Source: JASEFH01 sp034679905 | GTDB taxonomy: Archaea; Halobacteriota; Methanomicrobia; Methanomicrobiales; JACTUA01 | DNA: 5,020 nt | Assembly: GCA_034679905.1 (NCBI GenBank) | Contig: JAXDAH010000197.1 | Location: 1-5,020 of the forward strand | Direction: 5' to 3' | Shown: positions 1 through 4,330 of the stretch, piece by piece | How positions within the stretch are numbered: the stretch's first letter is position 1 | Layout: each line of letters opens with the position of its first letter | Notes under the pieces: model-generated | Told to the model about the DNA's origin: nothing | What the model saw: only the letters and a program-made list of their open reading frames with translations | Databases searched by the model: none | Translations under genes and position numbers: made by a program

Positions 1-59
1 ACATTTACAGACTTGATTCTTGGATCGTATTAAAAAAGAGTTTAACATGATTGGAATCC

Positions 60-83
60 GATGTGATCATGATCTGTCACATC
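60..83. repeat. Imperfect-centre inverted repeat, possible operator or hairpin
   Basis: GATGTGA (60-66) is matched by its exact reverse complement TCACATC (77-83) across a 10-base spacer. The spacer contains most of a second palindrome, GATCATGATC (65-74). The right arm overlaps the stop codon of the small minus-strand frame at 77-256. The symmetry is of the kind bound by dimeric regulators, but it could equally be a transcript-end hairpin or chance. No T-run follows on either strand. Confidence 0.25.
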
Positions 84-256
84 TTTCGAACTCCTCTGCT
101 AATCCTCATGAGTAAGGATAGGCCTACGATCAAAGGAGTGTTATCATTTCTGGGTGGAACGAGTACAATCGTGAAGTGCCTGCGGGGCAGGACGGAGTAT
201 TGATATTGGAATATCGCTTGGGAGCCCGAATTCCCATCAGTAGACGCAGCATTCAT
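77..256 (-). pseudogene. Short 59-codon frame after antitoxin, possible vapC start relic
   Basis: This minus-strand frame of 59 codons starts with an ATG that overlaps the TGA of the DUF104 antitoxin by four bases (ATGA, 256-253). That is where a PIN toxin gene normally begins. The first ten residues, MNAASTDGNS, line up with the intact VapC start in this window (MNGVFIDSNV). M1, N2, the catalytic-position D7 and N9 are kept, but the hydrophobic strand before the aspartate is lost. After that I find no PIN motif: no conserved glutamate segment and no second acidic pair. The frame closes at less than half the usual VapC length. The reading as a decayed toxin rests mainly on position and four residues. 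A chance frame is a real alternative. Confidence 0.3.
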
Positions 257-441
257 GCACCCAGAACAGAGAATGCATCGCTGTCTGCGATCTCTCTTGC
301 CACATCCGGATCGATCTTGATTATCCCCCGAGTCTTTTCCACCATTCCCGTGATCTCGACTTTCTCCCCTTCCTCCGAATCCAGCTTCTCAAGGGGCTTC
401 AATACATTATTTTCATACCTCGCTCGCTCATTCCGAATCAC
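253..441 (-). CDS. DUF104 (AF2212-like) family antitoxin
   Basis: A 62-residue protein of the DUF104/AF2212-like antitoxin family, small proteins that usually sit just before a PIN-domain ribonuclease and are thought to neutralise it by direct binding. The family signature lies at the N-terminus: ARYENNVLKPL (residues 7-17), then a D/E-rich EEGEKVEI turn-strand (23-30). The C-terminal part (residues 34-62) is acidic and helical in character, as expected for the toxin-binding tail. The start is GTG at 441. No ATG exists in frame near this point, and homologues begin about this far before the YENN motif. The motif is shifted by about one residue relative to the usual M-x-x-x-x-A-x-Y spacing, so the N-terminus may carry a small change. 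A TATA-like element lies about 25 bases upstream, suggesting a nearly leaderless message. No intact toxin follows it, so it is an orphan. Confidence 0.75.
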   Translation of the reverse strand: MIRNERARYENNVLKPLEKLDSEEGEKVEITGMVEKTRGIIKIDPDVAREIADSDAFSVLGA

Positions 442-463
442 GTCCTGTCATTGGTATTATGGG

Positions 464-477
464 AGATAAAAAATAAC
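464..477 (-). promoter_or_regulatory. Putative TATA box for the minus-strand antitoxin
   Basis: Read on the minus strand this is GGTTATTTTTTATC, preceded by an A-rich stretch that would suit a TFB recognition element. Its centre is about 28 bases before the GTG at 441, so transcription would start only a few bases ahead of, or at, the start codon. It is unlike the cassette before the plus-strand antitoxins, so this gene appears to be controlled separately. Confidence 0.4.
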
Positions 478-554
478 CTTTTGTATCTGCGAGGATTGGA
501 TGATCTAGAATACAGAAGCCGTCCACGGCAGATAGGGTCAGACATAAAGGAGCG

Positions 555-604
555 GCATCCACAATCCATTTAACAAGATCCTGCGATTAGTGGGATAGGA
601 GCAA
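555..604 (+). promoter_or_regulatory. Shared antitoxin promoter cassette, copy A
   Basis: The 21 bases at 555-575 (containing CATCCACAATCCATTTAACA) are identical to 3541-3561, and in both places the block begins exactly 50 bases before the antitoxin ATG. Across the whole 50 bases 37 ungapped positions match, and the matches thin out towards the start codon. ATTTAA within it is a plausible archaeal TATA box at a suitable distance for a start point about 10 bases before the ATG. AGGAG at 597-601 may be the ribosome binding site, although its spacing of three bases is short. Confidence 0.6.
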
Positions 605-788
605 ATGATCAGGATTACCGACTCAATCTTTGAGGATGGGATTCTCAAACCCCTAGGGAAGGTTGACCTGGCGGAGGGGGCATGACGATATCCATCCGGG
701 GGACTGAACTGGATAGATTCTATCGGGAGATACCGGGGTGTCAAAGGCAGATCTGGAAGACGCGAGATGTGAACTGTACGAGCCATGA
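605..788 (+). pseudogene. Frameshifted DUF104 antitoxin
   Basis: The frame opened by ATG 605 gives a canonical DUF104 N-terminus, MIRITDSIFEDGILKPLGKV then DLAEG, and stops at TGA 683-685 after 26 codons. Restoring one G in the run at 676-680 continues in the next frame as GMTISIRGTELDRFYREIPG. Restoring one G in the run at 735-738 continues as VSKADLEDARCELYEP and ends at TGA 786-788. The repaired product is 61 residues, the normal family length, and its stop overlaps the ATG of the following vapC relic as ATGA. Both lesions are therefore single-base losses in G runs. They may be true decay or homopolymer read errors, but the adjacent toxin is also damaged, which favours decay. Residues G12, P16, L22, E24 and G25 line up with the intact paralogues at 1017 and 3591. 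Confidence 0.75.
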
Positions 789-1000
789 AGATCTTCATCG
801 ATTCTAACGTGTTCGTCTTTTTACTGATATCTAGGAAACGTCGGTATACCGGGTAAGAACGATAGAGTCGTTGCTTTCGGTCCCCGAGATGCGGCCAGTT
901 ACTCCGGGGGCGGCCAGAGAACGAAGCGGATATCACGGGCAGGAGGCATCTAAGGGATCGCGTAGTATCCATAAGCGATTTAACAGGCTTCGACCAATAG
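785..1000 (+). pseudogene. Broken PIN-domain toxin, vapC relic
   Basis: ATG 785 opens a clear PIN-domain start, MKIFIDSNVFVFLLI, with the first catalytic aspartate at residue 6. IDSNVF is identical to the intact VapC at 3766. The frame ends at TAA 854-856 after 23 codons. Two further blocks in other frames resemble later VapC segments. At 844-909, VYRVRTIESLLSVPEMRPVTP matches the helix before the second acidic region. At 911-997, EADITGRRHLRDRVVSI resembles the 'D-x-x-x-A-x-C+xxGhxRIhT' end, closing at TAG 998-1000. A run of five G (906-910) marks the second junction. Joined, they give only about 70 residues against the usual 130-145, so an internal deletion must have occurred as well as frameshifts. 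The N-terminal block is convincing. The C-terminal blocks are weaker and partly coincide with the next promoter. Confidence 0.65.
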
Positions 1001-1016
1001 AAAAGTTGGGACTGTG
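965..1016 (+). promoter_or_regulatory. Diverged copy B of the antitoxin promoter cassette
   Basis: Positions 965-985 match the 21-base core of copies A and C at 17 of 21 positions, including the whole ATTTAACA end (978-985). AATAG further on (996-1000) is also kept. The core begins 52 bases before ATG 1017, against 50 in the other two. It therefore probably drives the orphan antitoxin at 1017. It lies inside the decayed 3' end of the vapC relic, as expected if modules stood head to tail. Confidence 0.5.
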
Positions 1017-1223
1017 ATGACTAAGGTAATTGATGTGATCTATAAAGAGGGAGCGTTCAGGCCCGTGGACGATCTGGAACTGGAAGAAGGCACGAGGGGA
1101 ATCGTGGTTATCGATCGGGCGGGAGTTGCTGCGTACGCTAGGAGATTTTCCGGAATCGGCAAGTACAAAGGCAAACTGGACCAGAAGAAGCTCGATGACC
1201 TTGAGGTAGAGATGGTTGGATAG
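1017..1223 (+). CDS. DUF104 (AF2212-like) family antitoxin, orphan
   Basis: An intact 68-residue DUF104 antitoxin. The N-terminal signature is MTKVIDVIYKEGAFRP (1-16), followed by DLELEEGTRGIVVI (19-32). The C-terminal half is basic then acidic (KYKGKLDQKKLDDLEVE), the part expected to form the toxin-binding helix. I chose ATG 1017 over the GTG at 1014 because it gives the same N-terminus length as the paralogue at 3591 (MARTIDVIYEDG). The upstream ribosome-binding match (TTGGGA) is poor. No PIN gene follows: the 126 bases before the ATPase hold only a 22-codon frame and the ATPase promoter. As antitoxins are usually co-transcribed with their toxin, this one either lost its partner, acts on the VapC at 3766, or serves the neighbouring ATPase. 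The last two are speculation. Confidence 0.8.
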   Translation: MTKVIDVIYKEGAFRPVDDLELEEGTRGIVVIDRAGVAAYARRFSGIGKYKGKLDQKKLDDLEVEMVG

Positions 1224-1312
1224 AAGATCATGGATATTCACGTACAGGTGGGTAATCGAGAGGGCAGCATGAATCCTGTCTGCGATATCCCGCTGTAGCC
1301 GTCCTCTGGAAC

Positions 1313-1351
1313 AATAATAATAAATATAATTATTATAAACATAATTACTAT
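1313..1351 (+). promoter_or_regulatory. A+T-only promoter with inverted and direct repeats before the ATPase
   Basis: This stretch is almost pure A+T inside G+C-rich surroundings. AAATATAA (1322-1329) is a good TATA box about 25 bases before ATG 1350, so the message is probably leaderless. No Shine-Dalgarno sequence is present. The TATA box forms the loop of a perfect 8-base inverted repeat (ATAATAAT 1314-1321, ATTATTAT 1329-1336). A direct repeat, ATAATTATTAT (1326-1336) and ATAATTACTAT (1341-1351), differs at one base; its second copy covers the start codon. Such placement would suit a repressor or autoregulator, though low complexity makes chance repeats easy. Confidence 0.6.
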
Positions 1352-2753
1352 GAGGTTTTACAACCGGGACCAGGAGCTCGGGCTCATGGACCGGCTCTAC
1401 GCGGCCCGCCCCTCATTCCTTGTCGTCACCGGCAGGCGGAGAGTCGGGAAGACCGAGCTCATCCTGGAATTCATGCGGGGGAAGAAAGCCCTCTACTTTT
1501 TCGTGGACGCAAACAAGAGCATCGATACCCTCATGGACGAGTTCGGGCGGGATACGGCGTTAGCCCTGGAGCTGCCCGAATACATCCGCCTGGACTCCCC
1601 CGAAGCCCTGCTCGAATTCCTCTTCTCCCTCGACCAGCCGTGCATTGCAGTTTTCGATGAATTCCAGCGTTTCCAGAAGATCCACCCCTCCTTCATCACG
1701 CAGCTGCAGCGGTTCTGGGACCTGCGAGGCAGAGAGTCTCACCTCTTCCTCATCGTCTCCGGTTCATCGGTGGGGATGATCCGGAAGATCTTCCAGGAGG
1801 GTGACGCCCCCCTCTTCCGCCGTGCAGACAATATATTCACCCTTCGCCCCTTTGGACCCCGGGAGTGCCTCTCCATACTCGCCGACATCGGCGTGAAGGA
1901 CCCAGCCGCACGGCTCGACCTCTACCTGCTCTTCGGCGGAATGATCTACTACTACACGTTCCTCGAGAAGTACGGATGCACCGATCTGGAGACCGCCCTC
2001 GATCGCCTCATCCTGAACGATCTCGCCCCCCTCCAGCGTGAGATGAGCGACGTGCTGATCGAGGAGTTCGGGCGGGAGCACGCGACCTACTACGAGATCC
2101 TCTCTGCCATCGCCGAAGGGAAGACATCGCAGAAGGAGATCGCTGATTTCACCCGCATCGTCCCGACCTCCCTGCCGCCGTACCTCAGAGATCTCATCGA
2201 CCTCCTGGGAATTATCGAGTACAGGGTCCCGGTGACCGAACGGGGTCGGCCGTCGAAGATGGGGCGGTACTTCTTCTCCGACAATTTCTTCCGCTTCTTC
2301 GCCCGCTACATCTACCGCAACATGAGTCTTTACCAGAGCGGTCGCTACGATCTCCTGAGAGAGCGGATACTCCGCGAGTGGAGGGGATTCTCCGGCCAGG
2401 CGTTCGAGGATATGGTGCGGGTCCTCCTGACAAAGGATCTCCTGCCCCGGTTCGAGCATGCAGGCCTGTGGTGGAACCGCCGCGGGGACGAGATCGACCT
2501 CCTTGCCATCGGTCCATCCGGGTCCCTCGCCATCGAGATCAAGAACCAGGATCTCACTCTCGAAGAGGCCCGGACCATCCTGGCCCGGCTTGAGAAGAAG
2601 GTCCCGCTCGTGAAGGGCATCGGCGAACCGCTGAGCCTGGGGGTTGCGGCCCGCACAATAGATGGAAAGGCGGATCTGGCTGCTGAAGGCTACTACACCC
2701 GCGACCTCGCCGACCTTGGCATCGGGCCCGCCCTCGGCCTCAATCGAAGGTAA
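1350..2753 (+). CDS. ATPase_2/DUF234 family ATPase with nuclease-like C-terminus
   Basis: A 467-residue archaeal ATPase of the AAA+/STAND-like MNS group (ATPase_2 plus DUF234). The family start motif FYNRDQEL (3-10) leads to Walker A GRRRVGKT (28-35), Walker B IAVFDEFQ (99-106, acidic D103-E104) and a sensor-like strand IVSGSSVG (135-142). A winged-helix segment follows at about residues 245-305 (YYEILSAIAEGKTSQKEIA, then LIDLLGIIEY and a GRPSK turn). The C-terminal DUF234 part has a PD-(D/E)xK-like layout: E353 in GQAFEDM, D383 in GDEIDLLAI, and E396-x-K398 in AIEIK. All ATPase and nuclease-type residues are present, so it is probably active, but the cellular role of this family is unsettled. 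A part in nucleic-acid handling or defence is only predicted. Length is typical. Codons are strongly G/C-ending, unlike the flanking antitoxins. It is cytoplasmic, with no signal or membrane segment seen, and appears monocistronic from the A+T-rich promoter just upstream. Confidence 0.9.
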   Translation: MRFYNRDQELGLMDRLYAARPSFLVVTGRRRVGKTELILEFMRGKKALYFFVDANKSIDTLMDEFGRDTALALELPEYIRLDSPEALLEFLFSLDQPCIAVFDEFQRFQKIHPSFITQLQRFWDLRGRESHLFLIVSGSSVGMIRKIFQEGDAPLFRRADNIFTLRPFGPRECLSILADIGVKDPAARLDLYLLFGGMIYYYTFLEKYGCTDLETALDRLILNDLAPLQREMSDVLIEEFGREHATYYEILSAIAEGKTSQKEIADFTRIVPTSLPPYLRDLIDLLGIIEYRVPVTERGRPSKMGRYFFSDNFFRFFARYIYRNMSLYQSGRYDLLRERILREWRGFSGQAFEDMVRVLLTKDLLPRFEHAGLWWNRRGDEIDLLAIGPSGSLAIEIKNQDLTLEEARTILARLEKKVPLVKGIGEPLSLGVAARTIDGKADLAAEGYYTRDLADLGIGPALGLNRR

Positions 2754-3248
2754 TTTTTAAGGTTCTCTGTTCTGCAGAAAATGTTTTCCGGCAGTAACGC
2801 CCGGTCCACGGCCTTTTTGGTTACACTACATCCCGCCGGGAGATGGATCACGTGGCAACAAGAATCTCTACCGAGGAGTAGGCATGCGGTCCTATCATAC
2901 GAAGGAGGAGGGAGTTGCACCCCCTCCGCACCCCCACCCCCGAGTGCGATAGCCTGGAGAGGATGGAGTACACGGGCTGGACCATTACCGTATTACCCTC
3001 TATCCCCATGTGGCGAGATTGGAGCTCTCCCCAGGAAAGACCTTCCCTGCCCCTTTTAAGAGATGATGCTCTGGTTCGATCGGGGGAAAATGGGCAGCAT
3101 TCTTCTCCAGCTACCCGTCGCACCAGGAGGGTGGGATTGAAGGGGCAGTGCCTCCTCCGCGGGTATTTCCGTAAAACGGCTGCGGCGGCGCTGGCCGTAT
3201 CTCGGAAAGAGACAACCTTATGAAGCTCTCTGTCCAAATAACAGCCTG
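2754..3248. other. About 500 bases with no convincing gene
   Basis: The segment begins with a short T-run right after the ATPase stop (TTTTT, about 2754-2758), which may help end its transcript. Both strands carry open frames of 75-129 codons (for example 2915-3223 plus, 2848-3237 minus). Their predicted proteins are rich in R, S, P and C, lack family motifs and overlap each other, so I take them as chance frames in G+C-rich DNA. A palindrome TTCTGCAGAA (2770-2779) and a pair of G+C hairpins (2907-2948) are the only structures I can point to. I looked for a hicA gene to partner the hicB relic and found none. An unannotated structured RNA cannot be excluded. Confidence 0.5.
2907..2948. other. 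Two adjacent G+C-rich hairpins
   Basis: GGAGGG (2907-2912) pairs with CCCTCC (2922-2927) across nine bases. Immediately after it, CGCAC (2927-2931) pairs with GTGCG (2944-2948) across a C-rich loop. The two stems share position 2927, so they could stack or compete. No T-run follows, so this is not a classical terminator. It may be part of a folded transcript or simply a by-product of the purine/pyrimidine strand asymmetry here. Confidence 0.3.
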
Positions 3249-3442
3249 ATGAATATCAGCGTAGTCGTCCGGGAGGGGGAGGACGGGGGATACGTTGTCG
3301 AGGTCCCCTCCCTGCCGGGCTGCGTATCACAAGGACGGTCGAGGAGGCGTTGGAGAATAGCAAAGAAGCCATCGCACTCCACATTGAGACCGACGACAAG
3401 ATCGTGATAGAACACGAACAGATCGACGGGATCACGGTTTGA
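3249..3442 (+). pseudogene. hicB: Frameshifted HicB-type antitoxin
   Basis: ATG 3249 opens MNISVVVREGEDGGYVVEVP then SLPGCVSQG, the hallmark first half of a short HicB antitoxin: partial RNase H-like fold, strand-strand-'LPGC.SQG'. The frame is then lost and would stop at 3405-3407. From 3335 the next frame supplies the expected second half, TVEEALENSKEAIALHIE then a short acidic tail, ending at TGA 3440-3442. Canonical proteins read 'SQGxTxEEALxN', so four bases were most likely deleted at 3333-3335; a one-base loss would leave the product a residue short. Rejoined length is about 64 residues, normal for orphan archaeal HicB. HicB normally neutralises the HicA mRNA interferase. No hicA reading frame is found on either side. 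A 9-codon frame at 3220-3249 precedes it and overlaps its ATG by one base. Confidence 0.85.
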
Positions 3443-3498
3443 TCCGGCTTATTGTGGTTCCAGGGATAAAACGCAGAGATAATGAGTGCTGCAGATAA

Positions 3499-3540
3499 CC
3501 GGCATCTGCCGGAATAACCAGGATGCGGTTCGATGCCGCA
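3499..3540. other. Two small hairpins before promoter copy C
   Basis: CCGGC (3499-3503) and GCCGG (3508-3512) form a five-base stem with a four-base loop. TGCGG (3524-3528) and CCGCA (3536-3540) form a second. An alternative long-arm pairing, GGATGC (3521-3526) with GCATCC (3541-3546), would draw in the first bases of the antitoxin promoter repeat. They sit between the hicB relic and the vapBC-type pair and may mark the end of one transcript or an operator region. Neither stem is followed by T residues. Confidence 0.3.
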
Positions 3541-3590
3541 GCATCCACAATCCATTTAACAGGTTCCTATGAATAGTGTGGTGAGGATAC
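3541..3590 (+). promoter_or_regulatory. Shared antitoxin promoter cassette, copy C, with ribosome binding site
   Basis: The first 21 bases are identical to copy A, and the distance to the ATG is the same 50 bases. ATTTAA (3554-3559) is the likely TATA core. GGTGAGG (3580-3586) lies four bases before ATG 3591 and is the best Shine-Dalgarno match among the three cassette copies. This is the only copy driving an intact toxin-antitoxin pair. Since many such pairs repress themselves, the conserved 21 bases may contain the operator as well as the promoter. Confidence 0.65.
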
Positions 3591-3785
3591 ATGGCTAGGA
3601 CCATAGATGTCATCTATGAGGATGGAGTGTTCAAGCCGCTGAATCAGATCCGTCTGGAAGAGGGCACAAAAGGGAAAGTGGTGATCAGTGCCGAAACGGC
3701 GGTGAATGCAGCATTCGGGCTCTTAAAAGGGAAGGACACCCAGAAAGCTCTCCAGGAGCTGGAAGATGAATGGGGTCTTTATTGA
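3591..3785 (+). CDS. DUF104 (AF2212-like) antitoxin of the intact toxin-antitoxin pair
   Basis: A 64-residue antitoxin, the first gene of the only complete module in the window. The DUF104 signature runs MARTIDVIYEDGVFKPL (1-17) and RLEEGTKGKVVI (21-32). The C-terminus is a predicted helix, KALQELEDEWGLY, of the kind that threads into a PIN toxin's active site. The start has a good ribosome binding site four bases upstream. Its last 20 bases overlap the start of vapC, so toxin translation is probably coupled to it and limited by it. It is the closest relative here of the orphan at 1017, with Y9, G12, F14, P16, L22, E23-E24-G25-T26 and V30 shared. By family it should bind and silence the VapC encoded next to it and may also repress the promoter. 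This family has no obvious DNA-binding fold visible here, so the repression is inference. Confidence 0.88.
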   Translation: MARTIDVIYEDGVFKPLNQIRLEEGTKGKVVISAETAVNAAFGLLKGKDTQKALQELEDEWGLY

Positions 3786-4203
3786 TTCAAACGTCTTTTT
3801 AAACATACTGGAAGGAGATGAACGAGTAAAGGAAGGAGTTCTGGCACTGCACTCTGATCAGAAGTTATATCGTAATTCTATCGTGTTCAGCGAAGTTGTT
3901 CATGTGTTCTTACGGCTCGCAACAGGAGAAAGGCCTCATGCCCTGCGGAAAACACCAGCTCTGATACGGGAACAGGGGCGTAACCTGGATCGAGTTATCG
4001 ATCTCCTGGATATGGCGGAGAGCCTGCCGATAAACCGCGATATCGAGAAGGAAGCCTTCCTCATAATCGCCGACCTTGGGCTACTTCCAAATGACGCCCT
4101 CATTGCAGCTACCTGTAAGTATCATGGCATCAGCAGGATCGCCACGTTTAATGCCGACTTTGAGCGGGTTGGCTTTTTAGAGATTGTGAATGTGCGATCC
4201 TGA
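3766..4203 (+). CDS. vapC: PIN-domain ribonuclease toxin (VapC type)
   Basis: A 145-residue PIN-domain toxin with the complete acidic set: D7 in VFIDSNVF, E43 in FSEVVHVF, D110 in PNDALIAATC and D131 in FNADF. These residues coordinate Mg2+ or Mn2+ in the family and cut RNA, in known cases tRNA or rRNA. The C-terminal strand GISRIATFNADFERV is typical. Length is normal and the frame is intact, so the toxin should be functional. ATG 3766 lies inside the antitoxin gene, 20 bases before its end. No separate ribosome binding site is needed if translation is coupled, though GGAAG just upstream may help. The product is cytoplasmic. A stem-loop with a T-run covers its stop codon. The N-terminus shares IDSNVF with the relic at 785, pointing to a common origin. 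The RNA target cannot be told from sequence. Confidence 0.92.
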   Translation: MNGVFIDSNVFLNILEGDERVKEGVLALHSDQKLYRNSIVFSEVVHVFLRLATGERPHALRKTPALIREQGRNLDRVIDLLDMAESLPINRDIEKEAFLIIADLGLLPNDALIAATCKYHGISRIATFNADFERVGFLEIVNVRS

Positions 4204-4221
4204 ATGTCTGATCAGGATTTT
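4196..4221 (+). terminator. Stem-loop and T-run at the end of vapC
   Basis: ATCCTGA (4197-4203) pairs perfectly with TCAGGAT (4212-4218) across eight bases, with a possible G-U pair extending it by one (4196/4219). TTTT (4218-4221) follows at once. The left arm contains the vapC stop codon. Archaea often terminate on T-runs alone, so the hairpin may instead protect the mRNA end. Confidence 0.45.
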
Positions 4222-4297
4222 CACCGATAGGTATCCTTCTAGAAATTTTGGGTTAGCTGGGATGACTATTTTGGCCGCTCGCCGCCTGACGATCACA

Positions 4298-4305
4298 TTT
4301 AAATA
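4298..4305 (+). promoter_or_regulatory. TATA box of the glycosyltransferase gene
   Basis: TTTAAATA is a near-ideal archaeal TATA box, its centre about 30 bases before ATG 4331. That places the transcription start within a few bases of the start codon, suggesting a leaderless or very short leader. The gene thus has its own promoter, separate from the toxin-antitoxin unit to the left. Confidence 0.6.
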
Positions 4306-4330
4306 GGGCCTGCCGCGTAGTGAGCCCGGT

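Noticed and set aside
538..972. Minus-strand 144-codon frame
   Set aside because: It lies opposite the recognisable antitoxin and vapC relics on the plus strand and has no motif of its own.
1230..1298. 22-codon frame after the orphan antitoxin, checked as a vapC relic (MDIHVQVGN...)
   Set aside because: It lacks the D-x-N motif at the right place and any later PIN segment; only the first three residues fit.
1764..2459. Long minus-strand open frame of 231 codons inside the ATPase gene
   Set aside because: It is the antisense shadow of a G+C-rich gene with strong third-position bias. It has no family motif and is enclosed by a clear ATPase.
3068..3090. tRNA T-arm-like GGTTCGATC
   Set aside because: The stem needs G-U pairs, and no acceptor, D or anticodon arms could be built upstream.
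2848..3237. Minus-strand 129-codon and plus-strand 102-codon (2915-3223) frames in the gap
   Set aside because: They overlap each other, show odd amino-acid composition and match no family I recognise. Neither has a promoter or binding site that stands out.
3256..3555. Minus-strand 99-codon frame
   Set aside because: It is the antisense of the HicB relic, whose plus-strand sequence is unmistakable.
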